Shown here: piece after piece, positions 12,066 through 20,913 of the stretch
Numbering within the stretch: position 1 is the stretch's first letter
How the letters are laid out: each line of letters opens with the position of its first letter
NCBI GenBank assembly: GCA_902778135.1
Contig: CACYWP010000012.1
Span: 29,391-93,390, forward strand
Direction: 5' to 3'
Source of the DNA: an uncultured Coriobacteriaceae bacterium
GTDB lineage: Bacteria > Actinomycetota > Coriobacteriia > Coriobacteriales > Atopobiaceae
Length of the DNA: 64,000 nucleotides
Notes under the pieces: generated by a model
What the model saw: the letters and a program-made list of their open reading frames with translations, nothing else
Database searches by the model: none
What the model was told of the DNA's origin: nothing
Translations under genes and position numbers: made by a program

Positions 12066-12221
12066 CGCGTGTGGGTCAGGGACGGCGCTATTCTCGCGGC
12101 ATGTCCCTGTCCCTCGTCGCGTGTCCTGCGCGGCGAGTGGTTGGGTTCAAGAGAAAATAGACCGCTCTGGAGAAGAATTGAACTATGCATGCGAACCATG
12201 CATCGGGAGGGGGAAGTTGCA

Positions 12222-12476
12222 ATGGAACGTGAGTCGATGCAGGGTGCTTGGGAGGAACCGGACTATGGCACCATATACCTGCTATATGACGAGGGGGAGG
12301 AGCCGTATGCGCTGGGAACATACCTGGATCTCGTGATATTTGCATCACAAAAAGATCCCGAACTATGGCCTCATAACCAGTTTGATGTCGACTCGTTGCT
12401 CTGGTCTTTTGACGCATGGGAGACGGGTCGCACAGTAGGAGAGCTTACGGTTGACTCAAGGAGGAGAGGTGAATAA
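12222..12476 (+). CDS. Small hypothetical acidic protein
   Basis: 84 residues starting MERESMQGAWEEPDYG, with GGGGGAAG seven bases before the ATG. Acidic and Tyr/Trp-rich, no family recognised. A short gap separates it from the helicase gene downstream and it is oriented the same way. Confidence 0.5.
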   Translation: MERESMQGAWEEPDYGTIYLLYDEGEEPYALGTYLDLVIFASQKDPELWPHNQFDVDSLLWSFDAWETGRTVGELTVDSRRRGE

Positions 12477-12545
12477 GCGGGAGATCATTCACCCCTATCT
12501 GCCATACTGGGCATGACTTTTATGTCCTCGCCCAAGGAGCGTGGT

Positions 12546-13787
12546 ATGTCCGACGCAAAGGAAGCTATTGAACAGTACTTCGATGAGTGGCAGCTCGCTG
12601 TCATCAAGGCAAATCCTGCTTCCCGCTCTCGGGTGATAGCTGGCCCAGGCACTGGCAAGACCACTACCCTCGCGGCGAAGGTGGTCTGGATGGTTGACGC
12701 ATTTGAATTGGACCCCGAGTCAATAGTCGTTTTGAGCTTCACGAGAAAGGCCGTCGCAGGCATTCGCAACAAGGTGAGCGAACGCGTGAGCGAGGAAATA
12801 GCCCGAGAGATCAACGCCAACGTGAGGACATTCGACTCCTACTGCACCATGCTGCTCGAGGGGCCTATGGGCGAGCCAAAGGATCGCCTCAAGAAGATGC
12901 AGTACGCGAGCCGGATCGAGAGGGTAATACAGGGGCTCATCGATGACGCCTCCCCGCTTGCCGGACTGCGACACCTCATCGTCGACGAGTACCAGGACTT
13001 GGTGGGCGTGAGGGCTGACCTTGTGCTGCAGCTCATCGATTCGCTTCCGGAGGAGTGCGGGGTAACACTGCTTGGCGATCCGTGCCAGGCGATCTACAAC
13101 TACCAGGTGAAGGGCAGCCGTGAGAGGGACTACGAGAGCTTTCGGCTCGCTAACGAGCGGCAGCCGGGATTCATCGAGTTCGAACTAAAAAAGGAGTACA
13201 GGACGAAAGGATTCGCCCGACCCGACTGGCTGGTGGATGACCTCGCCGCACTCAGAAGGGCCATCCTTGCGGGGAACGTGTCGGCAGCGGGCGTGGCTGC
13301 GTCGATCGCTGCAGAGGATATCGCCGAGCGCTCTGAAAAGATTTGCACCATGCCCGAGGTGAGACGAAGGGGACTCGAAGAGGTCGTCGGCCATGAGGGG
13401 GGCACGAGGCGAAGAATTGGGGTCATCGCGAGGACTAACAGGGAGGCACAAAGGGTGTCCCAAGAGCTTCTCGGTGCAGTCCAGAATAAGATCCATGTCG
13501 AATTGGCAAAGGATGAGCAATACTCAGGAAACGACGAGAATGCAACAGAGGATGAAGATCCTGGCATTTACGTCTTCACGGTGCACGCCTCAAAGGGTCG
13601 GGAGTTCAGCGAGGTCTGGCTTTGCCAGGAGACCATTGACTACCTGATGCGATGCTGCGGGCTGGCCAGACTCGACCAGGCGGAGGAGGCGCGTGTCGCC
13701 TACGTTGCCTTCACGAGGACAAAGGGGGGCACCCTCGTGCTGCAGCACCTGACTTCCGGGGCCCATGGGACCGACGATTTCGATTAG
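12546..13787 (+). CDS. Compact UvrD/Rep-like superfamily 1 DNA helicase
   Basis: 413 residues. Helicase motifs in order: Q-like DEWQLAVI, motif I GPGTGKTTT, motif Ia VLSFTRKAV, motif II VDEYQDL, motif III GDPCQAIYNY, motif V VHASKGREF and motif VI VAFTRTKG. This unwinds DNA 3' to 5' in the family. It is much shorter than UvrD (about 720 residues), so the 2B subdomain and parts of 1B are reduced. Start ATG 12546 chosen for AAGGAG seven bases upstream; in-frame ATGs exist at 12513 and 12522. The 3' end overlaps the convergent rep gene by four bases. Likely helps element replication or repair. Confidence 0.75.
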   Translation: MSDAKEAIEQYFDEWQLAVIKANPASRSRVIAGPGTGKTTTLAAKVVWMVDAFELDPESIVVLSFTRKAVAGIRNKVSERVSEEIAREINANVRTFDSYCTMLLEGPMGEPKDRLKKMQYASRIERVIQGLIDDASPLAGLRHLIVDEYQDLVGVRADLVLQLIDSLPEECGVTLLGDPCQAIYNYQVKGSRERDYESFRLANERQPGFIEFELKKEYRTKGFARPDWLVDDLAALRRAILAGNVSAAGVAASIAAEDIAERSEKICTMPEVRRRGLEEVVGHEGGTRRRIGVIARTNREAQRVSQELLGAVQNKIHVELAKDEQYSGNDENATEDEDPGIYVFTVHASKGREFSEVWLCQETIDYLMRCCGLARLDQAEEARVAYVAFTRTKGGTLVLQHLTSGAHGTDDFD

Positions 13788-14923
13788 TCGGATTCCTTCC
13801 GATGCGATTGCGCCTTCGTCCCCCCTCTTCTCCCATTCCTTGTTTTGGTCTTTCTACCATCCTTCGACGTTCGCACTAGCCTTCTTTGCCGGCGGTCCCT
13901 GAGTCGTGCGATCCTCGCTCTTCGCTCCGCTGTTCTCCCATTCCGTGTTTCAGTCTTCCTAGTATCCTTCGACGTTCGCATCAGCCTTTTTAGCCGGCGG
14001 GCCCTGAGTCTTGCCACTCTCGCTCTTCGCTCCGCCATCGACTTGCGTTCCGACTCTTTCTCCGCCAGTCGCTTTGCCTCGAGCTCTTCCTTCTTTAGCT
14101 GCTCCCTCAATCTCTGTTCGCGCTCTCGCTCTCTTAGCTGTCTCTCGAAGTCGCGACTCAGCCGATCCCTTGCGTCCTCGCTTCCCGAGAACGCGTAGGT
14201 GGGGTTCACGAGGTGGCACCCGTTGCACAGCTGCACACAGAATGGGGCTGCGAGCCCACAGGCACCCTTGCCTTTGAGCATACGCAAGGCTCGGGTGACG
14301 GTCGTCTTGCTGACCTTCTCGCTATCCCTGGAGCCCCAGTGACTTAGCATGTCCTGGGTCGCCACGACTCGGTTGTCGCGGTCCATCCACTCAAGCATGG
14401 ATGCGACCACGCAGCCTTCGCGACCGGCCAGACTAGCCAGAAGGTCCACCATGCTCTCCCAGTTGCACTTGATCCAATCCTGCCGCTTCTTTTTCTTGCC
14501 CTTGCCTTGCTCGTCGTCATCGCTTGGCGGTTGAGCCCCGGTCAGCTCACTGAACCTGCTCGTAAGCTCCTTGCCCTTCGACGTCGACCCCATGTATAGG
14601 TACGTCGGATTGATCATGAAGACGCTCGTCCTGACCTTGGCGATGAAGGGGGCCTCCAACTCGCCCTCGCAGGACTTGAGCTTCCTCAGGCAGTCCAACC
14701 AGATCGCACGGGATGGGAGCTTCCGTTCCCGCCTTGCGAACCAGTCACCCTCGTTGCGCACTATCCTCCCTGGCGCGAAGACCTCATTGGTCCGGACGTC
14801 CATGTTGTCAATAAGCCATGCGGCCACCAACGGCTCGCTGGCTCGCATCGAGCGGAGCAGAGCGATGAGCAGCTTCTTGTCTACCCTGAGCCAGCCGTCC
14901 TTAGCTGAAGATCCCCCAGCCAT
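13784..14923 (-). CDS. RepL-like replication initiator with two winged-helix domains
   Basis: 379 residues. Two similar domains are visible: the first closes with FMINPTYLYMGS (about residue 103), the second with HLVNPTYAFSGS (about 238). Such NPxYxxxGS endings are typical of RepL-type plasmid initiators. A long Arg/Glu/Lys helix follows and the C-terminus is a perfect-phase 35-residue tandem duplication (ERRARVARLR... and ERRARIARLR...). Start ATG 14923, eight bases after GGAGG. The iteron array lies 130-280 bp upstream of the start, as for Rep proteins that bind their own origin and repress their own promoter. Initiator function is inferred from domain type plus iterons. Confidence 0.65.
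   Translation of the reverse strand: MAGGSSAKDGWLRVDKKLLIALLRSMRASEPLVAAWLIDNMDVRTNEVFAPGRIVRNEGDWFARRERKLPSRAIWLDCLRKLKSCEGELEAPFIAKVRTSVFMINPTYLYMGSTSKGKELTSRFSELTGAQPPSDDDEQGKGKKKKRQDWIKCNWESMVDLLASLAGREGCVVASMLEWMDRDNRVVATQDMLSHWGSRDSEKVSKTTVTRALRMLKGKGACGLAAPFCVQLCNGCHLVNPTYAFSGSEDARDRLSRDFERQLREREREQRLREQLKKEELEAKRLAEKESERKSMAERRARVARLRARRLKRLMRTSKDTRKTETRNGRTAERRARIARLRDRRQRRLVRTSKDGRKTKTRNGRRGGTKAQSHRKESD
13832..14041. repeat. 105-bp tandem repeat inside the rep gene 3' end
   Basis: Two units, 13832-13936 and 13937-14041, about 85% identical, in frame with rep so that each encodes a 35-residue basic segment. Confidence 0.8.
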
Positions 14924-15033
14924 GTTGGCCACCTCCGTTCTTTTTACGCTCGAAAAGCACGTCGGAAAGCGTCTCCGGTGTCAGGCTGCCGTCTGAAAGC
15001 CGATGAAAGACACGTCAATTATAGGCGCAGCCA

Positions 15034-15202
15034 GGACCAAAACGGTACGAATTCTTGACTACAAATGGTACGAGGCATGACTACAAATGGTACGAACTAT
15101 TGACTACAAACGGTACAAAGTATGACTACAAATGGTACGAACTATTGACTACAAAGGTACAAGGTTTGACTACAAACGGTACGAATCAATGACTATATCT
15201 AG
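15034..15202. repeat. Iteron array: candidate replication origin
   Basis: Six direct repeats of consensus TGACTACAAAyGGTACrA plus a 4-6 bp variable spacer start at 15056, 15078, 15101, 15123, 15146 and 15167 (spacings 22, 23, 22, 23, 21). A degraded copy precedes them (about 15034-15055) and the start of another follows at 15190. Two-helical-turn spacing, location beside the rep gene promoter and an adjacent AT-rich tract are the classic form of an iteron plasmid origin. Copies 2 and 4 are identical over 23 bp. Confidence 0.8.
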
Positions 15203-15436
15203 TCTCGATTGGAATGGAAAAAGCATTCCATAGCAAGATAAAATATCCTGTTCATTAGGACCTTGAGATAGTTCAGATTCGGACAAAAAAGTAATAAACT
15301 TCAGACACAATTCGAGCAAATATAGCCGATTATCAGGCACTTTATGAAGGGCACCTATTCTATTTGAATTAATAATATTCTCAGACGTGGCACATTCGCC
15401 ATCAGAGGTGTGAGATTGCAACTGTATCAATGTCAT
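15170..15436 (-). CDS. Possible small protein within the origin region
   Basis: 88 residues (MTLIQLQSHTSDGE...) in a stretch so AT-rich that an open frame of this length is unexpected by chance. No clear Shine-Dalgarno before the ATG at 15436, and the 3' end runs into the last iteron. No family recognised. Could equally be a chance frame across an origin. Confidence 0.25.
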   Translation of the reverse strand: MTLIQLQSHTSDGECATSENIINSNRIGALHKVPDNRLYLLELCLKFITFLSESELSQGPNEQDILSCYGMLFPFQSRLDIVIDSYRL

Positions 15437-15470
15437 GCAATCGAGTTTGCCTACGAGTTGATGATGGCCT
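15183..15470. other. AT-rich segment next to iterons (candidate unwinding element)
   Basis: Markedly AT-rich compared with the GC-rich surroundings, with runs such as GACAAAAAAGTAATAAA and ATTTGAATTAATAATATT. Position directly beside the iterons fits an origin unwinding region. It also contains a weak minus-strand frame (15170-15436). Confidence 0.5.
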
Positions 15471-15689
15471 AATGCGCCATATGGCCGCATTCTGCGGCCT
15501 TCCGCCACTGTATGCGCCGCACGCGTGATGCGTGAGACGAGGTGGCGGAGACGTTCTGCGGACATGAAATCGTCCGAGAGTTGGTCGCGCTGACGCGAGG
15601 ATATGCCGAAGCAGGCGATGACGAGCGAGAAGCAAGTAATGCGGCCGGATGCGCGTAGCGCCTAGATGACGACTCTATCCGAGAGGCGT

Positions 15690-15834
15690 GCGAAGCCGCC
15701 GGCTCCTTCGAAGCCGACGGCAGACAGAAAAGCCTGCGGCTGAAGAATGAAGAAGCCAAGACGGCGTCGCCGGTTGGCGACATGCGAAGCCGCCGACTCC
15801 ATCGGAGCCGACGGCAGACAGAAAAGCCTGCGGC
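15690..15834. repeat. Pair of 51-bp direct repeats able to form hairpins
   Basis: 15690-15740 and 15784-15834, differing at only a few positions, each containing GCCGCCGrCTCC...GCCGACGGC, which folds into a stem, followed by an identical CAGACAGAAAAGCCTGCGGC tail. They lie in the 15.57-15.97 kb gap upstream of the DUF669-like gene. No credible gene is visible in that gap. Confidence 0.6.
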
Positions 15835-15972
15835 GAAAAACACGAGCTTGAAGCATACGGAAAGCGTCATGCGCTCTGCGCACTCATGGAGCGCGCGAAG
15901 CGAATGGCACTTGTCCGTTCGAGAAGAGTGTCGAGCACTGGGCTTGGCACGCAGACAGAAAGGAGCACCATC

Positions 15973-16536
15973 ATGGTTGCTACCTCACGAACCCAGCAGA
16001 TGAGCGCTGGGAGCAACGACGACGTCCTAAGCTGGAACAGCGAGGCGTCGATTACGGACCTCGAGTACACGATTCTCGAGGACGGGCCTGCGATCGGGAA
16101 GGTGGTGAGCTTCGGCAAGTCCCGCTTCCAGGGCAGTGCCAAGATCTCACCGTGCCCGATGAGCGTCATTACGGTCGATCTTGCGACCCTTGACGGGCTG
16201 AAGGGAGGCGAGTTCGGCGAGCTGCCCGAAGGCGAGAAGCTCACGGGGTTCGAGATCACCTTTCCGCTCAACAAGCGCTTCCTGTCGCGAATCGCCGCGT
16301 TCTTCAAGAGCTGCGGTGTCCTTGGCGTCGAGGAGACCGACGTGTCCATGTCGCTGTGGAACGACGTCGTTGGCCACACGTTCGTGTGCGAGACCAAGCA
16401 GCGCGAATGGGAGGGCAAGGACGGGTCGATCCGCAAGTCCAACGGCATCGGTCGATTCCTGTACGGGGAGGACGCCGACGCCGTGATCAAGGAGCTCGAG
16501 GAGGCTCGCAGGCACGACCACGGCTCCCTCATCTAG
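15973..16536 (+). CDS. DUF669-like phage/plasmid replication-associated protein
   Basis: 187 residues. The pattern LEDGPAIGKVVSFGKSRFQGSAK...CP, then GFEITFPLNKRFLSRIAAFFKSCG and a late W-containing core, resembles DUF669 proteins that sit beside primase/helicase genes in phages and plasmids and are often labelled ssDNA-binding. Start ATG 15973, eight bases after AAAGGAG. The next gene is the primase/helicase, which supports a replication role. Biochemical activity is not shown by the sequence. Confidence 0.5.
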   Translation: MVATSRTQQMSAGSNDDVLSWNSEASITDLEYTILEDGPAIGKVVSFGKSRFQGSAKISPCPMSVITVDLATLDGLKGGEFGELPEGEKLTGFEITFPLNKRFLSRIAAFFKSCGVLGVEETDVSMSLWNDVVGHTFVCETKQREWEGKDGSIRKSNGIGRFLYGEDADAVIKELEEARRHDHGSLI

Positions 16537-16554
16537 GCGGGACCTGTTTTGACT

Positions 16555-16593
16555 GTCGCGGGGGTGCCCGACACACCGAGGCACCCCCGCGAC
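16555..16593 (+). other. 14-bp intergenic hairpin before the primase/helicase gene
   Basis: GTCGCGGGGGTGCC (16555-16568) pairs perfectly with 16580-16593. No T-run follows; the ribosome-binding site AAGGAA comes directly after. It may be an mRNA-stability or attenuation element rather than a full terminator. Confidence 0.5.
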
Positions 16594-16610
16594 TGGAAGG
16601 AAATGCAATC

Positions 16611-18776
16611 ATGACTACATGTGAAGTCGCCGTCGCTGCTCTCGACTGGATCCCATGCTCTGAGCAGGACTACGGAGACTGGATTCGCGTCGGCATGGGC
16701 CTCCACAAGATGGAGCAGGAGCAGGAGAACTACGACTCCTCGGGCAACGTCATCGACGTGCTCTCCGAGTGGACCCGATGGTCCGCATCCGACCCCGACC
16801 GGTTCGTTGACGGCGAGTGCGGAGCGAAGTGGGAGACCTTCGGCTGCTCCTCCGGCGAGACGGTCGGCCCGGCAACCATCATTGAGATGGCGAAAGGCTA
16901 TGGATACGTCCCGGGAGGCGGCATGGCAGACGTCGCCCTGGAGTGGGGCGAGACTGCAGCTATCGATGCGGTCACGCCGCCGCCCGCCGACACGTCGGCT
17001 TGGTCCACGTCACCGTCGCAGATGGCCATCGAATACCTCGGTGCGCTCTTCAAACCGAACGAGTACGTGGCCTACACGGTCAAGTTTTCCGAGGATGACA
17101 GGCACCCCGGAAAGTGGCGCCCCTATGGGTGCTATTGCGACCGCACGTCCGAGGAGCTTACCGACGAGCTCAAAGAGCTCGCTGCACAGGGCTGCGACGA
17201 TCTCGGCGCGGTGTTCGGCATTCCCAGCCCGACGGAAGGTGGTGCATGCGTATGCGTCAACCCCACCGACGGCAACGGCCGCACCAGGGAGAGCATCATC
17301 GAATATCGCCACGTCGTCGCCGAGTCGGACGAGGATGACAGGGACACCTTCATCCGGGTCACGAGGCAGCTCCGACTGCCCGTGTCGGCGCTGGTAGACA
17401 GCGGCAATAAGAGCGTCCACGCGATCGTGCGCGTCGACTGCGGTGATGACGCCAAGTTGTACCGCAAGCGCTTCGAGGCTGTCAGGGCCGCCTACGCGTC
17501 ATGGGGCATCACCATCGACAAGGCCTGCTCGAACCCAAGTCGCATGTCACGACTGCCAGGCGTCATGCGCGGCAGCCGCATTCAGGCGCTGCTCGCAACC
17601 GACATCGGCGCCTTGTCTTGGGGTGAGTGGGAAGCATGGTACCGAGATGCGTGCGACAGGCCCAGGCTCCCCCCGTGGAGGTGCGTGCAGGCGGCGAATC
17701 CGCCGCATAGGGCCCCCGTGCTCGTGGAGGGCATCATGCGACGTGGGCACATCGGCCTCATCTCGGCGAAGGCGAAGCAGGGGAAGTCGTGGCTTGCGAT
17801 CATGCTCTCCGTCGCCGTTGCGACTGGCGGCGAGTGGCTCGGACGCAGGTGCCAGCAGGGGAGGGTGCTGTACATCGACCCTGAGATTGACAGCAGGAGC
17901 CTCTCGAACCGCTTCGCAGTCGTATGCGATGCGATGGGCGTGGATCCCGCGCTCGTCGACAGGTCGGTGTACAAGTGGTCGCTGCGTGGCGCCCTCACTG
18001 CGGAGGGCAAGCCTTCCGTCATGGACGACCTTGCCCACGACGTGGTCCTGAGCGGCGAGGACCTCGCATTGGTGGTCATCGACTCCTGCAGCTGCTTCAT
18101 TGGCGCAGACGGCGACGAGAACTCATCCGTTGCGGTGCGCGGCCTCATTGCGCACGTCCATCGCATCTGCAGCTCAACCGGCGCGGGCGTGCTGCTCGTG
18201 CACCATCATGGCAAGGGGCTTTCGGGCGACCGCGAGGCCTCCGACCGTGCTCGGGGCTCCTCGGTCTGGGTGGATGCGCCTGACGTGGTGCTTACGCTCA
18301 CGGAAATCGTGCCGGCAAGCGGCGAGGCGGCGGAATACATCGGGGCCGGAGCCCATGCGATGGTCCTTGAGGACGCCGGGCTGCGCGAGTTTCCGGCAAC
18401 CGAGCCCACGCACCTGATCTTCAAGTACCCCGTACACCGCGTGGACGAGGATGGGATCACGGCTGACTGGAAGCCTCGGAGCAGCTCTCAGAGAGGCGGA
18501 AAGGCCGCCGCGTCCATCAACAAGGCGAAGGCGGGCATGCGCGCTGACATGTGCGCAGCAGTGCTGTCCGCGCACTTCGCGGCAGACGAGTCCGTCGACG
18601 AGCTCTCTGGGACTGACGCCGCGGCGATCTGCCAGAACGCCCTGGGCGAGAAGGTCTCGACACAGACGCTCAAGGGCTACCTCTCAGACAGGGACCTCAG
18701 TGGAATCGCCGTACGGCAGACCTCGGCCAAACGCTGGCATGTGGTGCGCGACGACGTTACCGAAGAAACGAAATAG
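16611..18776 (+). CDS. Primase / RepA-type AAA (RecA-fold) helicase, fused
   Basis: 721 residues. N-terminal PriCT-2-like region (about 10-85, with YGDWIRVGMGLHK), a central primase-like part with SGNKSVHAIVRVD and NPSRMSRLPGVMRG (about 260-325), then a RecA-fold helicase resembling RSF1010 RepA: Walker A AKAKQGKSW (about 385), Walker B LALVVIDSCS and LLVHHHGKG. Such multidomain proteins prime and unwind plasmid or phage origins. Start ATG 16611 with AAGGAA upstream. It is the central replication enzyme of the element, downstream of the origin and the DUF669-like gene. Confidence 0.75.
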   Translation: MTTCEVAVAALDWIPCSEQDYGDWIRVGMGLHKMEQEQENYDSSGNVIDVLSEWTRWSASDPDRFVDGECGAKWETFGCSSGETVGPATIIEMAKGYGYVPGGGMADVALEWGETAAIDAVTPPPADTSAWSTSPSQMAIEYLGALFKPNEYVAYTVKFSEDDRHPGKWRPYGCYCDRTSEELTDELKELAAQGCDDLGAVFGIPSPTEGGACVCVNPTDGNGRTRESIIEYRHVVAESDEDDRDTFIRVTRQLRLPVSALVDSGNKSVHAIVRVDCGDDAKLYRKRFEAVRAAYASWGITIDKACSNPSRMSRLPGVMRGSRIQALLATDIGALSWGEWEAWYRDACDRPRLPPWRCVQAANPPHRAPVLVEGIMRRGHIGLISAKAKQGKSWLAIMLSVAVATGGEWLGRRCQQGRVLYIDPEIDSRSLSNRFAVVCDAMGVDPALVDRSVYKWSLRGALTAEGKPSVMDDLAHDVVLSGEDLALVVIDSCSCFIGADGDENSSVAVRGLIAHVHRICSSTGAGVLLVHHHGKGLSGDREASDRARGSSVWVDAPDVVLTLTEIVPASGEAAEYIGAGAHAMVLEDAGLREFPATEPTHLIFKYPVHRVDEDGITADWKPRSSSQRGGKAAASINKAKAGMRADMCAAVLSAHFAADESVDELSGTDAAAICQNALGEKVSTQTLKGYLSDRDLSGIAVRQTSAKRWHVVRDDVTEETK

Positions 18777-18805
18777 CCGAGTGCCCTTCTAAAGGCACGT
18801 ACACG

Positions 18806-18875
18806 TTATTGGCCATATGGCGCATATGGCTTGGGTGCGCGACGCAGCGCAACCCAAGCCCATTGCGTCATGGGC
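18806..18875. repeat. Dispersed imperfect hairpin, copy A
   Basis: TTATTGG flank, an outer arm ATGGCGCA pairing with TGCGTCAT, and an inner arm GGCTTGGGTGCGC pairing with GCGCaACCCAAGCC. It shares flanks and architecture with 35976-36045, 52682-52754 and 57560-57614. Copy A sits 17 bases upstream of the next gene. Confidence 0.6.
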
Positions 18876-18892
18876 CGAGAGGAGTATTCAGC

Positions 18893-19591
18893 ATGCACAC
18901 AGGCAAGCAAGCGAACACCAATCTCACGGATGCCGACACTACGGGATTCGGCGCAATCGGGGAGCCGCAAGGCATCGACCGCATGATCGACAGCGCGATG
19001 CAGGCGGCCTACGAGATGGGCCACAGCGACGCGTTTCCCAACGACGGAGGCGACCGTATCCACTTGGTCAAACAGGTGGCGTCGTATGTCAGAAAGTCGA
19101 TATGGGCCGCGCTCTACGAGGCAGAACGCCGAGGCCGGGCTATCGGTCGGCTCGAGGAAGTCGACCTGAAGGGCCTGCCAAGAGCCTCCGAGGACGAACG
19201 CTGGCGGATCGTCGATATCTGCAACGACGCGGCGGCGGAGTACTGCGAGTTGCTCGGACAGCCTTTCCGCGTCGAGGGCACCGGCATCTGCGCGGACATC
19301 TTCATGGAGGTTGCCGGCGGCTACGAGATAGAGGTCATGAACTACGTGATTCACGTCAATGACGGGTCGAACGTGGTGCAGGTGAACCTCTGGCACTTCC
19401 CCGATCCCGGTGACCGCCTGAGAGGCACACAGGTCGTGCGCGTCAACTGGGTTCCCAACGACCCGGGGGCCGTGCACGACGTGGCACGACGGCTGATCGG
19501 CGCGCGCGATGCCCTCGGCACGCGACCCTTCGCCATCGACTGCTTCCACAGCCGGCTCGACGAGGCCCTCGCCCCATACGAAGCGGAGTAG
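18893..19591 (+). CDS. Hypothetical protein
   Basis: 232 residues, start ATG 18893 with GAGAGGAG eight bases upstream. Acidic, mixed alpha/beta by eye, with no family recognised. The C-terminal ~120 residues (GGYEIEVMNYVIHVNDGSN...) look beta-rich and well conserved in style. Preceded by hairpin copy A and followed by 327 bp without a long gene. Confidence 0.6.
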   Translation: MHTGKQANTNLTDADTTGFGAIGEPQGIDRMIDSAMQAAYEMGHSDAFPNDGGDRIHLVKQVASYVRKSIWAALYEAERRGRAIGRLEEVDLKGLPRASEDERWRIVDICNDAAAEYCELLGQPFRVEGTGICADIFMEVAGGYEIEVMNYVIHVNDGSNVVQVNLWHFPDPGDRLRGTQVVRVNWVPNDPGAVHDVARRLIGARDALGTRPFAIDCFHSRLDEALAPYEAE

Positions 19592-19918
19592 GAGAGACGT
19601 GGTGGCGGGGTCCACACACCTGGTCTTCAGGCGTTTTGGGCCCCGACACTGCGCTGGTCCGTCCATGCGACGCCCCAACACGCAGAGACAGGCGATTCTC
19701 CTCGACACATTAGCCATGCGCGCATCGCCCGCATGGCCGACAGAAGAAAAGGGCGAATGGGACATCAAAGAAGGAGAGGAGTGCCATGGGCACAGCATGC
19801 GCTTATCGCAAGGCATCTCGCGACCCGCCAACCGAACCGGCGGGCTGACAGAACCAAGCGGCCGGACGTACCGACCGCAGAAACGCTAGGCGACAAGATG
19901 TCGCAGAAAGGGTCGAAC
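19592..19918. other. Gap with a possible 20-residue leader ORF
   Basis: No long gene. A frame at 19786-19848 (MGTACAYRKASRDPPTEPAG) has a very strong AAGGAGAGGAG site before its ATG and could be a leader peptide; a GC-rich inverted repeat (CCCGCC...GGCGGG) falls at its 3' end, 70 bases before the next gene. Weak evidence only. Confidence 0.3.
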
Positions 19919-20473
19919 ATGACGACCACCACCAAGGACCTGACGGGCGCTGGGAAGCAAGTCCATGCCAGGTCCGCAAACAACTGGAGTGACCCCGCAT
20001 TTCCGAAGAGCGGTTGGGTCATCGAAGATGTCGCAGACCTCAAGCTCGAAACCGACTCGGGCATCGGCGTGTGCGATCACTACAAGAACTGCGAGATGTG
20101 CGGGCACGAGCACATACGTTACGCAGCCGCTCTCTTCCATCCCGAGAAGGGCCTCGAGCTCCTTGCCGGGCGTCGCTGCACCGGGCGCCTCACCGGCATT
20201 CCCGACGATGTCGAATCGCTCTTCAGGGCGATGAGACTGCGAGGCCAGCGTTACGACCGCTTCAAGAAGAAGGCGTGGCAGAGCCTGCCAGAGGGCATCG
20301 AGCTCAGCCTACGGGATGCCACCATCAGCGTGAGGCCGCGCAGGGGGATGTGGGATGTCATCTGCACCCCCAAGGCCAAGGACAAGGCAGAGCGTCTGGG
20401 TGGTGCCGACACGCTCGAAGAGGCAAAGAAGGTCGCGTTCGATCTCTACGAGGTCATGAAGGGCCGATGGTAG
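19919..20473 (+). CDS. Hypothetical protein with zinc-ribbon-like cysteines
   Basis: 184 residues, start ATG 19919 after AAAGGG. The motif CDHYKNCEMCGHEHIRYA followed by HPEKGLELLAGRRC recalls a family of phage and plasmid proteins with a CxxC zinc site and an IRY..HP core; their role is unknown. The C-terminal half is basic and helical. A nucleic-acid-binding role is plausible only. Confidence 0.6.
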   Translation: MTTTTKDLTGAGKQVHARSANNWSDPAFPKSGWVIEDVADLKLETDSGIGVCDHYKNCEMCGHEHIRYAAALFHPEKGLELLAGRRCTGRLTGIPDDVESLFRAMRLRGQRYDRFKKKAWQSLPEGIELSLRDATISVRPRRGMWDVICTPKAKDKAERLGGADTLEEAKKVAFDLYEVMKGRW

Positions 20474-20486
20474 CCACCGTGCGCAT

Positions 20487-20521
20487 GCATGGATGGCACA
20501 CCTGCGGTGTGCCATCCATGC
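20487..20521. other. Perfect 16-bp intergenic hairpin
   Basis: GCATGGATGGCACACC (20487-20502) pairs perfectly with 20506-20521 across a 3-nt loop. It lies between two small genes and has no T-run. Confidence 0.6.
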
Positions 20522-20570
20522 AAGGGACTGAAATGACAGAAGTCATCACGAACGAAAGGACGATCCCATC

Positions 20571-20900
20571 ATGATGACGAGACAACAGATGAAGAGCAGG
20601 TCCAGGATACTTTTCGAGACCGGAGAGTGGTCGCGATTGCCCGGCAATGCAGAGCATGCGACGTACTGGGCAATCTGGCAACTGAACGCCGAGCTCCGCA
20701 CCCGAGACACCCTCAGCGAGACCCAGCGCATGCTCGGCGTTGCCGACACGCGCATAGACGGACAGGAGCTCGTCGACTTCGTGAGCGGGAACCTCGACGA
20801 TATCGCGGAGCGCGCGTACTCGCTGCTCTTCGATGACGGGCCCGAGGTTCGCCAGATGGTTACGGCCACGCTCGCGAAGGTCATCGCACCAAGCAAGTAG
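20571..20900 (+). CDS. Small hypothetical protein
   Basis: 109 residues, starting MMTRQQMKSRSRILF, with GAAAGGA ten bases upstream (the second ATG at 20574 is an alternative). Helical, no family recognised. One of a series of small genes, each preceded by a strong hairpin. Confidence 0.55.
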   Translation: MMTRQQMKSRSRILFETGEWSRLPGNAEHATYWAIWQLNAELRTRDTLSETQRMLGVADTRIDGQELVDFVSGNLDDIAERAYSLLFDDGPEVRQMVTATLAKVIAPSK

Positions 20901-20913
20901 GTATCAATCTTTT

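Noticed and set aside
15030..15205. Iterons first considered as a CRISPR array
   Set aside because: Units are contiguous with only 4-6 variable bases, no true spacers, and no cas genes in the window; next to rep they fit iterons.
15469..15883. Overlapping frames in the repeat region upstream of the DUF669-like gene
   Set aside because: Ser/Arg/Ala-rich, repeated because of the 51-bp DNA repeats, and without ribosome-binding sites.
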